This document shows, one piece after another, positions 52,076-62,289 of a stretch of DNA of 64,000 nucleotides. A model generated the notes under the pieces. The model was not told the DNA's origin, did not search any database, and worked only from the letters and a program-made list of their open reading frames with translations. The stretch is from Streptomyces coeruleorubidus. Lineage in GTDB: Bacteria; Actinomycetota; Actinomycetes; Streptomycetales; Streptomycetaceae. The position numbers and the translations under genes were made by a program. Within the stretch, counting starts at the first letter, position 1; every line of letters begins with the position of its first letter. The stretch lies in assembly GCF_028885415.1 (NCBI RefSeq), contig NZ_CP118527.1, forward strand, positions 6,696,001-6,760,000. The letters run 5' to 3'.

Positions 52076-52369
52076 CGTGCGCCGACGCGCCGAGCGCCGG
52101 TGTAACGCCCGACACGTTCCGGCGTAAGGCGGCGCTCGCCCGGGGAGGTTCCCTACGGGGGGTGCACAGGGGGCTTACGACACGCATCGTGCGCCTCCTG
52201 TGCGCCCTATGTCGCCACAGAACCTTCCTTCGATAGGCTGTACTGAACCCGCCCGCCGCATATGCCGCGGAGCCGCGCCGTCTCCGCGGCCCCCAGGGTT
52301 CTCGTACACCATCGAATGTCCGTCCCACGTCATTCGACAATCACGCAGCTCAAGGAGAGTCATCGAGCG
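52076..52369. other. Gap between thrC and thrB
   Basis: These 294 bases hold no gene. Promoter elements for thrB may lie around 52,190-52,240. No clear terminator hairpin is seen after thrC. Confidence 0.5.
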
Positions 52370-53299
52370 ATGGCCGGTCCAGCGTTCCGCGCCGCCGCCG
52401 TCCGGGTGCGCGTCCCCGCCACCAGCGCCAACCTCGGCCCGGGCTTCGACGCCCTCGGCCTCGCGCTGGGGTTGTACGACGACGTGGTCGTCCGGGTGGC
52501 CGACTCCGGGCTGCACATCGACATCGCGGGTGAGGGCAGCGAGACGCTCCCGCGCGACGAGCAGCACCTTCTCGTACGTTCCCTGCGCACTGCCTTCGAT
52601 CTGCTGGGCGGACAGCCGCGCGGCCTGGAGATCGTCTGCGCCAACCGCATTCCGCACGGCCGGGGCCTGGGCTCCTCCTCGGCGGCCATCTGCGCCGGCA
52701 TCGTCGCCGCGCGTGCCGTGACCATAGGCGCCGAGGCCAAGCTCGACGACACCGCGCTGCTGGAGCTCGCCACCGAGATCGAGGGCCACCCCGACAACGT
52801 CGCCGCGTGCCTGCTGGGCGGCTTCACGCTGTCCTGGATGGAAGGCGGCGCGGCCCGGGCGATCAGGTTGGAACCCGCCGATTCCATCGTTCCGGTGGTT
52901 TTCGTGCCCGGAAAGCCGGTACTCACCGAAACCGCGCGCGGCCTGCTCCCGCGCTCCGTGCCGCACGTCGACGCCGTCACCAACGCGGGCCGGGCCGCCC
53001 TGCTCGTCGAAGCCATGACGCGACGCCCCGAGCTGCTGCTGCCGGCCACCGAGGACCGCCTGCACCAGGAGTACCGCGCCCCGGCGATGCCCGAGAGCGC
53101 GGCGCTGGTGGAGCGACTGCGGGCCGAGGGCGTCCCCGCGGTCATCTCCGGCGCCGGCCCCACGGTCATGGCGCTGGCCGACCCGGGCACCGCCGACAAG
53201 GTCGAGGCCCTGGCGGGCGCTGACTGGGCGGCGAACCGGCTGAGCCTCGATCCGCAGGGCGCGAGCGTGCTGCCGCTCGCGACCTCCGGTGACATTTAA
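52370..53299 (+). CDS. thrB: Homoserine kinase
   Basis: A 309-residue GHMP kinase. The ATP loop is PHGRGLGSSSAAIC, the N-terminal motif SANLGPGFDALGLALG is typical of ThrB, and the C-terminal ISGAGPTVMAL is the third GHMP motif. It phosphorylates homoserine for ThrC. ATG 52,370 follows AAGGAGAG at 52,352-52,359; a longer frame upstream has no homology. Confidence 0.96.
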   Translation: MAGPAFRAAAVRVRVPATSANLGPGFDALGLALGLYDDVVVRVADSGLHIDIAGEGSETLPRDEQHLLVRSLRTAFDLLGGQPRGLEIVCANRIPHGRGLGSSSAAICAGIVAARAVTIGAEAKLDDTALLELATEIEGHPDNVAACLLGGFTLSWMEGGAARAIRLEPADSIVPVVFVPGKPVLTETARGLLPRSVPHVDAVTNAGRAALLVEAMTRRPELLLPATEDRLHQEYRAPAMPESAALVERLRAEGVPAVISGAGPTVMALADPGTADKVEALAGADWAANRLSLDPQGASVLPLATSGDI

Positions 53300-53702
53300 C
53301 AAGCGCACGGTTGCCGGATTTGGAGAGGGGGAATGTTTGTTGGATCCGGTAGTGTTAATCTCAAGTCTGCACCCGACCCCACCATGGCGAGGTGCCTCGT
53401 GTCCCCGTCCGGGACAGACATTCTTCCGGGAGCCCCCCAAGCCGCACTGTGTTCCGTACGTCGGACCGTACGTCGTACACGGACACTGAGCGGGGCGCAG
53501 GGCACGCTCCGGAACCGGTGCGACCACGCCGCGTGACACTGACACTGGGTGCCACGGCATACGGAAGCGCCATCACCAGATTCCTCCGCCGCTTAGGCGG
53601 ACCACCGCCCCGGCACGGTTCACACCACACGGACCGAAGCCGGACAGCACAACCGGTCGCCGAGCCAGACAGGCCGACGTCCGCTCCAGGGAAGGACCCT
53701 TC
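53300..53702. promoter_or_regulatory. Long leader region of rho
   Basis: 403 bases without a supported gene. A possible promoter lies at about 53,338-53,360 (TTGTTG and, 13 bases on, TAATCT), which would give a leader of about 340 bases. A GTACGTCG element is repeated around 53,456-53,475. Rho genes are often autoregulated through long leaders, and this one would have room for it. Confidence 0.5.
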
Positions 53703-55754
53703 GTGAGCGACACCACCGATCTGATGGGCGCACGTGTCGAGGAGACCGCTGCCGCGCCCGCCACGGACGCCTCCGCGCCTGCCACCGGTGCCGGCTCCCG
53801 GCGGCGCCGCGGTACCGGCCTCGAGGGCATGGTGCTGGCCGAGCTGCAACAGGTCGCATCCGGCCTCGGCATCAGGGGCACCGCGCGTATGCGCAAGAGC
53901 CAGCTGATCGAGGTCATCAAGGAGGCGCAGGCGTCCGGCGGCGCCGCTCCGGCTGCCAAGGCCGAGGCCCCCGCCGAGACCAAGCCGAAGCGCCGCGCCA
54001 CCTCCCGGACCCGTACGGGGGACAACGCCGAGAAGGCGGAGAAGAAGGCGGACGCGAAGCAGGCCTCCGAGCCCCCCGCCGAGAAGGCCGACAAGGCCGA
54101 GAAGGCCGTGGCCCAGCAGCAGATCGAGATCCCCGGCCAGCCGGCTGGGGGCCCCTCCCGCGCGAGCGCAGCCGAGCGTGGGGGAGACGACGCGCCCTCC
54201 GAGCGCCGCCGTCGCCGGGCCACCGCCGACGCCGGTTCGCCGGCCGCCGCCGCTCCCGAGACGGTCGCCGCCGAGGCGAAGAACGAGTCCAAGGGCGAGT
54301 CGCAGGCGCAGCAGCAGTCCCAGAACGACGCCAAGTCCGACGCCGGCGACGGCGGCGAGGGCCGTCGTCGCGACCGTCGTGACCGCGGCCGGGACCGCGA
54401 CCGCGACCGTCGTGGCAACAAGGGCGACGACCAGCAGGGTGGCCAGCGCGGCCAGCAGAACCAGCAGCAGGGCGGCGGTCGTCAGGACCGTGACCGGCAG
54501 CAGGACGACGACGACTTCGAGGGCGGCCGGCGTGGGCGTCGCGGGCGTTACCGCGACCGCCGTGGCCGTCGCGGCCGCGACGACATCGCCTCCGAGCCGC
54601 AGATCACCGAGGACGACGTCCTGATCCCCGTCGCGGGCATCCTGGACATCCTCGACAACTACGCCTTCATCCGCACGTCCGGCTACCTGCCCGGCCCGAA
54701 CGACGTGTACGTCTCCCTCGCCCAGGTCCGCAAGAACGGCCTGCGCAAGGGCGACCACATCACCGGTGCCGTCCGCCAGCCGAAGGAGGGCGAGCGCCGC
54801 GAGAAGTTCAACGCGCTGGTCCGCCTGGACTCCGTCAACGGCATGGCGCCCGAACACGGCCGTGGCCGCCCGGAGTTCAACAAGCTCACGCCGCTGTACC
54901 CGCAGGACCGGCTCCGCCTGGAGACCGACCCGGGTGTGCTGACCACCCGCATCATCGACCTCGTGTCGCCGATCGGTAAGGGCCAGCGCGGTCTGATCGT
55001 GGCCCCGCCGAAGACCGGCAAGACCATGATCATGCAGGCGATCGCCAACGCGATCACGCACAACAACCCCGAGTGCCACCTGATGGTCGTCCTCGTCGAC
55101 GAGCGTCCGGAAGAGGTCACCGACATGCAGCGGTCGGTGAAGGGCGAGGTCATCTCCTCGACCTTCGACCGCCCGGCCGAGGACCACACGACGGTCGCGG
55201 AGCTCGCCATCGAGCGTGCGAAGCGGCTGGTCGAGCTCGGTCACGACGTGGTCGTCCTGCTGGACTCCATCACGCGTCTGGGCCGTGCGTACAACCTCGC
55301 CGCCCCGGCCTCCGGCCGCATCCTGTCCGGTGGTGTCGACTCGACGGCGCTGTACCCGCCGAAGCGCTTCTTCGGTGCGGCCCGCAACATCGAGGACGGC
55401 GGCTCGCTGACCATCCTCGCCACCGCCCTCGTGGACACCGGGTCCCGCATGGACGAGGTCATCTTCGAGGAGTTCAAGGGCACGGGTAACGCCGAGCTCA
55501 AGCTCGACCGGAAGCTCGCCGACAAGCGCATCTTCCCGGCGGTGGACGTCGACGCGTCCGGCACCCGTAAGGAAGAGATCCTGCTCGCCAACGACGAGCT
55601 CGCCATCGTCTGGAAGCTGCGCCGGGTGCTGCACGCCCTCGACCAGCAGCAGGCGGTCGAGCTGCTTCTCGACAAGATGAAGCAGACGAAGTCGAACGCC
55701 GAGTTCCTGATGCAGATCCAGAAGACGACGCCGACGCCCGGCAACGGCGACTGA
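53703..55754 (+). CDS. rho: Transcription termination factor Rho, actinobacterial long form
   Basis: A 683-residue Rho. A Rho-N domain lies at about residues 35-75 (LEGMVLAELQQVASGLGI), followed by about 220 residues of Ala/Lys/Glu- and then Arg/Asp/Gly/Gln-rich disordered sequence (RDRRDRGRDRDRDRRG), the insert typical of actinobacteria. The cold-shock RNA-binding domain at about 300-370 (GILDILDNYAFIRTSGYLPG), Walker A (APPKTGKTMI), Walker B (DVVVLLDSITRL) and the Q- and R-loops (SGGVDSTALYPPKRFFGAARN) are intact. Start GTG 53,703 with GGAAGGA upstream. It is a hexameric RNA-dependent ATPase that ends transcription. Confidence 0.97.
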   Translation: MSDTTDLMGARVEETAAAPATDASAPATGAGSRRRRGTGLEGMVLAELQQVASGLGIRGTARMRKSQLIEVIKEAQASGGAAPAAKAEAPAETKPKRRATSRTRTGDNAEKAEKKADAKQASEPPAEKADKAEKAVAQQQIEIPGQPAGGPSRASAAERGGDDAPSERRRRRATADAGSPAAAAPETVAAEAKNESKGESQAQQQSQNDAKSDAGDGGEGRRRDRRDRGRDRDRDRRGNKGDDQQGGQRGQQNQQQGGGRQDRDRQQDDDDFEGGRRGRRGRYRDRRGRRGRDDIASEPQITEDDVLIPVAGILDILDNYAFIRTSGYLPGPNDVYVSLAQVRKNGLRKGDHITGAVRQPKEGERREKFNALVRLDSVNGMAPEHGRGRPEFNKLTPLYPQDRLRLETDPGVLTTRIIDLVSPIGKGQRGLIVAPPKTGKTMIMQAIANAITHNNPECHLMVVLVDERPEEVTDMQRSVKGEVISSTFDRPAEDHTTVAELAIERAKRLVELGHDVVVLLDSITRLGRAYNLAAPASGRILSGGVDSTALYPPKRFFGAARNIEDGGSLTILATALVDTGSRMDEVIFEEFKGTGNAELKLDRKLADKRIFPAVDVDASGTRKEEILLANDELAIVWKLRRVLHALDQQQAVELLLDKMKQTKSNAEFLMQIQKTTPTPGNGD

Positions 55755-55765
55755 GACAGGCACGG

Positions 55766-55812
55766 CACAAAGGGCCGCCCCCGTTCACATGCGACGGGGG
55801 CGGCCCTTTGTG
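55766..55812 (+). terminator. Strong terminator after rho
   Basis: A perfect 19-bp stem (55,766-55,784 with 55,794-55,812) and 9-base loop starts 12 bases after the rho stop, with TGGTGTT following. Confidence 0.92.
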
Positions 55813-55873
55813 GTGTTCATGTGCATGTAGGATCGCGCTCTCTTCGAACTTGTGATCCCGAGGGGGGACATTC

Positions 55874-57679
55874 GTGGGTAGAACCATGCCCGGGGGCGGT
55901 CGGCACAGACGCCGGATACGTATCGCCGTTCCCGTCGCCGCGGCCGGTGTCGCCGCCGCCGTGGCCGCCGCGCTGCTGACGACGTCCGCCGGCGCGGCCA
56001 CCGCACTGCCGCAGCCGACCATCAAGCCCGCCACCAGCTCACCGTCGCTCGCCGAGCTGGAGAAGCGCGTCGCCGGCGCCATGGCCGGTGACGACGTCGC
56101 CGGGAAGACGAACAAGGCCTCGCTCAGCGCGAGCACGAACACGAGCCCTTCCACCGTCGACCCGAAGGTCATCGGCGGCAACGAGACCACCATCACCTCG
56201 GCCCCGTGGATGGCGCAGCTCCACTACTACGACGACCGGGGCACCTCGGGCACGAGCGACGACATCGGCTTCTTCTGCGGCGGCGCCGTGGTCGCGCCGA
56301 CGAAGATCCTCACCGCCGCGCACTGCGTCAAGGGCTACAACTGGAACGCCAACGGCGCCATCGTCACCGGCACCTCCCAGCTGCCCTCGGCGGACGGCAG
56401 CGACCTGCACGGCGGCACCGTCACCGGCGTCTGGCGGCAGTGGAACCACCCGTCGTACAACGCGACGACCATCGACAACGACATCGCGGTGCTCACCCTG
56501 CCCGTCCCGGTCAAGGCCACCCCGATCCGTATGACGACGTCCGGCGACACCACGTCGTACAAGGCGGGCACCAGCGCCAAGGTCTACGGCTGGGGCCGCA
56601 CCAGCTCCACCAGCGACGCCATCTCCGAGACGCTGAAGACGGCCACGCTGCCCGTCCAGTCCGACACCACCTGCGCCGGCTACTACGGCGGGGACTTCGT
56701 CAAGGGGCACATGGTCTGCGCGGGCGAGCCCGCCACCGGCAGCGACGCCGGCACCGTCTCCGCCTGCAACGGCGACTCCGGCGGCCCGCTGGTCGTGAAC
56801 AACCGGATCGTCGGTGTCGTGTCCTGGGGCGTGACGGACTGCGTCGCGAAGGGCGCCTACAGCGTCTTCAGCAAGGTCAGCTCGTACGTCGGCGCGACCT
56901 ACCCGAGGGTCGACGACACCAACATCAGCGGCGACCACAAGGCCGACCTGTGGGTGCGCAACGCCTCCACCAAGACCGGCTACTCCAAGGACTCCAAGGG
57001 CACGTCCTTCGCCGCCCGCGAGTCCTGGGGCAACTGGAACGGCTTCAACGTCGTCCTCCAGACGGACCTCGACCGGGACGGCTACCAGGACCTGGTCTAC
57101 CGGCGCAGCAGCGACGGCGACCTCTTCTGGACCCACTACGTGATCTCCAGCGGCACCTGGTCCACCAAGCAGCTCGCCGACAACTGGAAGACCCGCACCC
57201 GCATCATCACCCCCGGTGACGTCACCGGCGACTACCTGCCCGACCTGCTCTCGGTCGACTCCGCGGGCGTGATGTGGATCTACCCGGGCAAGGGCAACGG
57301 CACCTTCGCGCCCCGTGTGAAGGTCGGCTCCGGCTGGAACCAGTACAACTCCGTGCGCGGCCACGGCGACTTCACCGGGGACGGCAAGACCGACCTGATC
57401 GCCCGCAGCACGTCGGGCAGCTACGTGTACCTCTACAAGGGCACCGGCCAGGCCGGCTCGGGCGCCTTCTCGGCCCGGGTCAAGGTGCGCACCTGGAGCG
57501 GCTACAACGCCTTCGACGCGACCGGCGACATCACCGGCGACGGCAAGGCCGACTTCCTGGCCCGCACCCCCGGCGGCACGCTCTACCTGTACCCGGGCAC
57601 CGGCAAGGCGACCAGCGAGATCTTCGCCACAAGGGTGTCCGTCGGTACCGATTTCAAGCAGTACGACATCTTCGGCTGA
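55874..57679 (+). CDS. Secreted trypsin-like serine protease with FG-GAP/VCBS repeats
   Basis: A 601-residue protein. An Arg-rich start and hydrophobic core to about residue 42 (AVAAALLTTSAGAATA) form a signal peptide. The chymotrypsin-fold domain at about 97-340 begins VIGGNETTI and has the triad in TAAHC, DNDIAVL and NGDSGGPLV. The C-terminal 250 residues hold four to five FG-GAP/VCBS-like repeats (DVTGDYLPDLLSVD, DFTGDGKTDLIARS, DITGDGKADFLART) with calcium-binding DxxGDGxxD loops. GTG 55,874 follows AGGGGGG. It is probably an extracellular protease that binds cell wall or substrate through the propeller. Confidence 0.93.
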   Translation: MGRTMPGGGRHRRRIRIAVPVAAAGVAAAVAAALLTTSAGAATALPQPTIKPATSSPSLAELEKRVAGAMAGDDVAGKTNKASLSASTNTSPSTVDPKVIGGNETTITSAPWMAQLHYYDDRGTSGTSDDIGFFCGGAVVAPTKILTAAHCVKGYNWNANGAIVTGTSQLPSADGSDLHGGTVTGVWRQWNHPSYNATTIDNDIAVLTLPVPVKATPIRMTTSGDTTSYKAGTSAKVYGWGRTSSTSDAISETLKTATLPVQSDTTCAGYYGGDFVKGHMVCAGEPATGSDAGTVSACNGDSGGPLVVNNRIVGVVSWGVTDCVAKGAYSVFSKVSSYVGATYPRVDDTNISGDHKADLWVRNASTKTGYSKDSKGTSFAARESWGNWNGFNVVLQTDLDRDGYQDLVYRRSSDGDLFWTHYVISSGTWSTKQLADNWKTRTRIITPGDVTGDYLPDLLSVDSAGVMWIYPGKGNGTFAPRVKVGSGWNQYNSVRGHGDFTGDGKTDLIARSTSGSYVYLYKGTGQAGSGAFSARVKVRTWSGYNAFDATGDITGDGKADFLARTPGGTLYLYPGTGKATSEIFATRVSVGTDFKQYDIFG

Positions 57680-57723
57680 AACCGCAGGTGAGCGAGGTAC
57701 CCCTCGCTGTGACGGACACACAT

Positions 57724-57752
57724 TGTGCCCACCGCCGCACGCGGTGGGCACA
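57724..57752 (+). terminator. Hairpin terminator after the protease gene
   Basis: TGTGCCCACCGC (57,724-57,735) and its exact complement (57,741-57,752) around a 5-base loop, 44 bases after the stop. Confidence 0.88.
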
Positions 57753-57888
57753 GTCCGTTGTGCAACCCTTTCCCGAGTTTCTCCGTCTGACCAGGCGGAG
57801 CGACGATGGTGCCAGGAGCAGGTCCCCGACCGTTCACGCCTGGTACTGACCGCAGGGGGTAACCGACCGTAGACGAGCTGAGGAGCAC

Positions 57889-59025
57889 ATGTCTGCCGAG
57901 AGCACGCCGGGTCCGGGCATACCGGACGATACCGGCACCACCGGGCCGCGCCACCGCGCCAAGGGCCGACGCCGCAAGCCCAGCAAGCGGCCCAGGGGCC
58001 TGATGGCGATGGCCTGGACCGCCGCGGGCATCGTCGTCCTGGGCGGCGCCGGGGCGGGGTACATGTACTTCAAGCTCAACGGCAACCTGAAGAGCGTCGA
58101 CATCGACCAGGCCCTCGGCACGGACCGCCCCAAGAAGGCCGACAACGGCTCGGAGAACATCCTCGTCCTCGGCTCCGACACCCGCGCCGGCGGCAACAAG
58201 AAGCTCGGCGGCGGCACCGACGACGGCAGCGCCCGCTCCGACACGGCGATGATCGTGCACGTCTACAAGGGCCACAAGAAGGCCAGCGTGGTCTCCATCC
58301 CGCGTGACACCCTCATCGACCGGCCCGCGTGCACGGACACCAAGGGCGACGAGCACCCCGCCGCGAACGGCGTGATGTTCAACTCCGCGTACTCCACCGG
58401 CGGGGCCGCCTGCGCCGTGAAGACCGTCGAGTCGATCACCGACCTGCGCATGGACCACTACCTGGAGGTCGACTTCGCCGGCTTCCAGAAGCTCATCGAC
58501 GACCTCGGCGGCGTCGAGGTCACCACGACCAAGAGCATCGACGACCCCGACAGCCACCTGAAGCTGAAGGCCGGCACCCACAGACTCGACGGCGAGCAGG
58601 CCCTCGGCCTGGTCCGCACCCGTCACGGCGTCGGCGACGGCTCCGACCTGGGCCGCATCCAGCTCCAGCAGGCCTTCATCAAGGCCCTGGTCAACCAGGT
58701 CAAGGACGTCGGCGTCTTCACCAACCCCAAGAAGCTGCTCGACCTCGCGGAGACCGCGACCAAGACGGTGACGGCCGACTCCGACCTCGGATCGGTCAGC
58801 AAGCTCGCGTCCTTCGCGGGCGGCCTCAAGAGCATCACCCCGTCCAACATGCACATGGTCACGATGCCGGTGGCCTACGACCCGGCCGACCCCAACCGCG
58901 TCCTCCTCCAGAAGAAGAAGGCCGACCAGATCTGGAAGGCCCTGGAGAACGACAAGCCGATCCCGAAGAGCGCGACCGAGGGCACGGCGACAGGTGAAGC
59001 CAAGGGCGTCGTGAGCGGCTCCTGA
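57889..59025 (+). CDS. LytR-CpsA-Psr (LCP) family cell-wall ligase
   Basis: A 378-residue membrane-anchored protein. A basic, disordered N-terminus leads to one membrane segment at about residues 40-60 ([15 protein letters not shown]). The LCP domain at about 80-300 includes [10 protein letters not shown], the arginine-aspartate [11 protein letters not shown] and [17 protein letters not shown], and ends with [21 protein letters not shown] proteins attach wall polymers such as teichoic acids to peptidoglycan using polyprenyl-linked donors. It is in the conserved position between rho and rpmE. Confidence 0.92.
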   Translation: MSAESTPGPGIPDDTGTTGPRHRAKGRRRKPSKRPRGLMAMAWTAAGIVVLGGAGAGYMYFKLNGNLKSVDIDQALGTDRPKKADNGSENILVLGSDTRAGGNKKLGGGTDDGSARSDTAMIVHVYKGHKKASVVSIPRDTLIDRPACTDTKGDEHPAANGVMFNSAYSTGGAACAVKTVESITDLRMDHYLEVDFAGFQKLIDDLGGVEVTTTKSIDDPDSHLKLKAGTHRLDGEQALGLVRTRHGVGDGSDLGRIQLQQAFIKALVNQVKDVGVFTNPKKLLDLAETATKTVTADSDLGSVSKLASFAGGLKSITPSNMHMVTMPVAYDPADPNRVLLQKKKADQIWKALENDKPIPKSATEGTATGEAKGVVSGS

Positions 59026-59028
59026 GGC

Positions 59029-59049
59029 CCGCGCCCTCAAGGGGCGCGG
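59029..59049 (+). terminator. Hairpin after the LCP gene
   Basis: A short GC-rich inverted repeat, CCGCGCCC facing GGGCGCGG, directly after the stop. Confidence 0.65.
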
Positions 59050-59237
59050 GACCGTATCGATTTGCGGCTCCGCCGCGTGGGCGCGAAGAACCCCCACCGG
59101 CCCGCAGGGAATAGATCACAGCAACCCCCGGTTTTGGGGGATGGCCCCAGTCCTGGCAGACTGGTACGTCGGCCCCGGTTCACGCTCCCGCAGCCCGCGG
59201 CAGCGACCCGGCGCCCTCCCGAAACCTAGGAGACACC

Positions 59238-59459
59238 TTGAAGCGCGACATCCACCCCGCGTACGTCGAGACGCAGGTCAGCTGCACCTGCGGCGCGTCG
59301 TTCACCACCCGCAGCACCATCGAGTCCGGCGCGATCCGTGCCGACGTGTGCTCCGAGTGCCACCCGTTCTACACGGGCAAGCAGAAGATCCTCGACACCG
59401 GTGGCCGCGTGGCCCGCTTCGAGGCCCGCTTCGGCAAGGCCGCCGGCTCCAAGAAGTAG
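59238..59459 (+). CDS. rpmE: Ribosomal protein bL31 (zinc-binding form)
   Basis: A 73-residue protein of the C+ type: CTC near residue 16-18 and VCSECHPFY near 37-45 keep the zinc ligands. Start TTG 59,238 has AGGAG at 59,228-59,232. It holds the 50S-30S bridge near the 5S RNA. Streptomycetes usually also have a zinc-free paralogue for zinc shortage; this is the zinc-replete one. Confidence 0.96.
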   Translation: MKRDIHPAYVETQVSCTCGASFTTRSTIESGAIRADVCSECHPFYTGKQKILDTGGRVARFEARFGKAAGSKK

Positions 59460-59566
59460 CGAGCCCCATTTCGCCGGTCCGCGGCGCGCCCCCTCACCGG
59501 GCGCTCCGGGACCGGCGTTTTTGGTCGCCCGCCCCTTCACCCCCCGCCAGTACACAGGAGCCCAAG

Positions 59567-60643
59567 ATGTTCGAGGCCGTCGAGGAACTCGTCGCCGAAC
59601 ACGCCGACCTGGAGAAGAAGATCTCCGACCCGTCGGTCCACTCCGACCAGGCCAACGCGCGCAAGCTGAACAAGCGTTACGCCGAGCTCACCCCGATCGT
59701 CGCCACGTACCGCTCCTGGACGCAGACGGGCGACGACATCGAGACCGCGCGCGAATTCGCCGCCGACGACCCCGACTTCGTGGCCGAGGTCAAGGAGCTG
59801 GAGCAGCGGCGCGAGGAACTGACCGAGAAGCTGCGCCTTCTCCTCGTCCCGCGCGATCCCAGCGACGACAAGGACGTCATCCTGGAGATCAAGGCGGGCG
59901 CGGGCGGCGACGAGTCGGCCCTGTTCGCCGGCGACCTGCTGCGCATGTACCTGCGGTACGCCGAGCGCGTCGGCTGGAAGACCGAGATCATCGACGCCAC
60001 CGAGTCCGAGCTGGGCGGCTACAAGGACGTCCAGGTGGCCGTGAAGACCAAGGGCGGCCAGGGCGCGACGGAGCCCGGACAGGGCGTGTGGGCCCGTCTG
60101 AAGTACGAGGGCGGCGTGCACCGCGTGCAGCGCGTCCCCGCCACCGAGTCCCAGGGCCGCATCCACACCTCCGCCGCCGGTGTCCTCGTCACCCCCGAGG
60201 CCGAGGAGGTCGACGTCGAGATCAACCCGAACGACCTCCGCATCGACGTCTACCGCTCCTCCGGGCCGGGCGGACAGTCCGTCAACACCACCGACTCCGC
60301 CGTGCGCATCACGCACATCCCGACCGGAGTCGTCGCCTCCTGCCAGAACGAGAAGAGCCAGTTGCAGAACAAGGAGCAGGCACTGCGTATCCTGCGCTCC
60401 AGGCTGCTCGCCATGGCACAGGAGGAGGCGGAGAGGGAGGCCGCCGACGCCCGCCGCAGCCAGGTCCGCACCGTCGACCGCTCCGAGAAGATCCGCACGT
60501 ACAACTTCCCGGAGAACCGCATCTCGGACCACCGCGTCGGCTTCAAGGCGTACAACCTGGACCAGGTGCTGGACGGCGACCTCGACGCGGTGATCCAGGC
60601 CTGCGTCGACGCGGACTCGGCGGCGAAGCTCGCGGCCGCGTAG
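59567..60643 (+). CDS. prfA: Peptide chain release factor 1
   Basis: A 358-residue class I release factor. The peptidyl-tRNA hydrolysis motif GGQ is in [13 protein letters not shown] and the stop-codon-reading region includes [14 protein letters not shown], the RF1-type P-x-T segment. ATG 59,567 has AGGAG upstream. It reads UAA and UAG. It is followed at 46 bp by the methyltransferase that modifies its GGQ glutamine. Confidence 0.97.
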   Translation: MFEAVEELVAEHADLEKKISDPSVHSDQANARKLNKRYAELTPIVATYRSWTQTGDDIETAREFAADDPDFVAEVKELEQRREELTEKLRLLLVPRDPSDDKDVILEIKAGAGGDESALFAGDLLRMYLRYAERVGWKTEIIDATESELGGYKDVQVAVKTKGGQGATEPGQGVWARLKYEGGVHRVQRVPATESQGRIHTSAAGVLVTPEAEEVDVEINPNDLRIDVYRSSGPGGQSVNTTDSAVRITHIPTGVVASCQNEKSQLQNKEQALRILRSRLLAMAQEEAEREAADARRSQVRTVDRSEKIRTYNFPENRISDHRVGFKAYNLDQVLDGDLDAVIQACVDADSAAKLAAA

Positions 60644-60689
60644 GACCCACAGGAGTATCCACAGGAGTACCGAGTACCGGAGGACTTGC

Positions 60690-61571
60690 GTGCAGCAGTC
60701 ATTTGGGGGGCGACCCCCAAGCCCCCGCAGCGTGCTGCTCGCGGAGGTGGCCCAGGCCACCCAGCGGCTCGCCGACGCCGGCGTGCCCTCGCCGCGCACC
60801 GACGCGGAGGAGCTCGCCGCGTTCGTGCACGGCGTCAAGCGCGGCGAGCTGCACTCCGTCAAGGACTCCGACTTCGACGCCCGCTACTGGGAGGTCATCG
60901 CCCGCCGCGAGGCCCGCGAGCCGCTCCAGCACATCACCGGGCGTGCCTACTTCCGGTACCTGGAACTCCAGGTCGGACCCGGGGTGTTCGTCCCGCGGCC
61001 GGAGACCGAGTCCGTGGTCGGCTGGGCCATAGACGCCGTACGGGCCATGGACGTCGTCGAGCCGTGCATCGTCGACCTGTGCACCGGCTCCGGCGCCATC
61101 GCGCTCGCCCTCGCCCAGGAGGTGCCGCGCTCGCGCGTGCACGCCGTGGAGCTGTCCGAGGACGCCCTCAGGTGGACCCGCAAGAACGTGGAGGGGTCCA
61201 GGGTCGAACTGCGCCAGGGAGACGCCCTGACGGCCTTCCCGGACCTCGACGGCCAGGTCGACCTGGTCATCTCCAACCCGCCGTACATCCCGCTCACCGA
61301 GTGGGAGTACGTCGCCCCCGAGGCGCGGGACTACGACCCCGGCCTGGCCCTGTTCTCCGGCGAGGACGGCCTCGACCTCATCCGCGGCCTGGAACGCACG
61401 GCGCACCGGCTGCTGCGCCCCGGCGGCGTCGTGGTCGTGGAGCACGCCGACACCCAGGGCGGCCAGGTGCCGTGGATCTTCGCCGAGGACCGCGGCTGGA
61501 CCGACGCAGCCGACCATCCGGACCTGAACAACCGCCCGCGTTTCGCCACGGCCCGCAAGGCACTGCCGTGA
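60690..61571 (+). CDS. prmC: Release factor glutamine methyltransferase
   Basis: A 293-residue SAM-dependent N5-glutamine methyltransferase. The N-terminal helical domain (residues about 15-90) recognises the release factor, VDLCTGSGAIALALA is the SAM loop, and VISNPPYIP is the NPPY catalytic motif. GTG 60,690 has GGAGG at 60,680-60,684; the first 14 residues (QQSFGGRPPSPRS) are an odd extension relative to the forms I remember, so a slightly later start is possible. Confidence 0.95.
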   Translation: MQQSFGGRPPSPRSVLLAEVAQATQRLADAGVPSPRTDAEELAAFVHGVKRGELHSVKDSDFDARYWEVIARREAREPLQHITGRAYFRYLELQVGPGVFVPRPETESVVGWAIDAVRAMDVVEPCIVDLCTGSGAIALALAQEVPRSRVHAVELSEDALRWTRKNVEGSRVELRQGDALTAFPDLDGQVDLVISNPPYIPLTEWEYVAPEARDYDPGLALFSGEDGLDLIRGLERTAHRLLRPGGVVVVEHADTQGGQVPWIFAEDRGWTDAADHPDLNNRPRFATARKALP

Positions 61572-61641
61572 GCGCACCGGGCACCCCGCAGTCTTCGCGG
61601 ACTTCATCCCAGCAGCACGTGTACGAGGAGGCCAGCTAAAG

Positions 61642-62289
61642 ATGGCACGGCGATACGACACCAACGACGCGACCGACCGTGTGACCGGTCTGCGTGAGGC
61701 AGCGTCCGCCGTCCGCCGTGGCGAGCTCGTGGTGCTGCCGACGGACACGGTGTACGGCATCGGCGCCGACGCGTTCTCCTCGGAGGCGGTCGCCGACCTG
61801 CTCGAGGCCAAGGGCCGGGGCCGCAACATGCCCACCCCCGTGCTCATCGGCTCCCCGAACACGCTGCACGGGCTCGTCACGGACTTCTCGGAGCTGGCCT
61901 GGGAGCTGGTCGACGCCTTCTGGCCGGGCGCGCTGACGCTCGTCGCCAAGCACCAGCCGTCCCTCCAGTGGGACCTGGGCGACACCCGGGGCACGGTCGC
62001 CGTGCGCATGCCGCTGCACCCGGTCGCCATCGAGCTGCTGACGGAGGTGGGCCCGATGGCCGTCTCCTCCGCCAACCTGACCGGCCACCCGGCGCCGGAG
62101 GACTGCGACGCCGCGCAGGAGATGCTCGGCGACTCCGTCTCCGTCTACCTGGACGGCGGCCCGACCCCCGGCAACGTCCCGTCGTCGATCGTCGACGTGA
62201 CCCGTGAGGTGCCGCTGCTGCTGCGCGCCGGCGCGCTCTCCGCGGAAGAGCTGCGAAAGGTCGTACCCGACCTCGAGGTGGCGAATTGA
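61642..62289 (+). CDS. L-threonylcarbamoyladenylate synthase (YrdC/Sua5 type)
   Basis: A 215-residue YrdC-fold protein. LPTDTVYGIGADA and the KGRGRNMPTPVLIGS segment, with the lysine-arginine pair, form the ATP and bicarbonate pocket; SSANLTGHPAPED is the conserved C-terminal part. It makes threonylcarbamoyl-AMP for the t6A37 modification of ANN-reading tRNAs. ATG 61,642 has GAGG upstream. It overlaps the next gene by 4 bp. Confidence 0.93.
   Translation: MARRYDTNDATDRVTGLREAASAVRRGELVVLPTDTVYGIGADAFSSEAVADLLEAKGRGRNMPTPVLIGSPNTLHGLVTDFSELAWELVDAFWPGALTLVAKHQPSLQWDLGDTRGTVAVRMPLHPVAIELLTEVGPMAVSSANLTGHPAPEDCDAAQEMLGDSVSVYLDGGPTPGNVPSSIVDVTREVPLLLRAGALSAEELRKVVPDLEVAN

Noticed and set aside
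54490..54600. Repetitive Arg/Asp/Gly codons in rho as a tandem repeat element
   Set aside because: This is the known disordered insert of actinobacterial Rho, not a DNA-level repeat.
53361..55763. An 800-codon frame on the minus strand opposite rho
   Set aside because: Shadow of the rho gene. Its content is low-complexity Val/Leu/Ala sequence mirroring the Rho disordered region.
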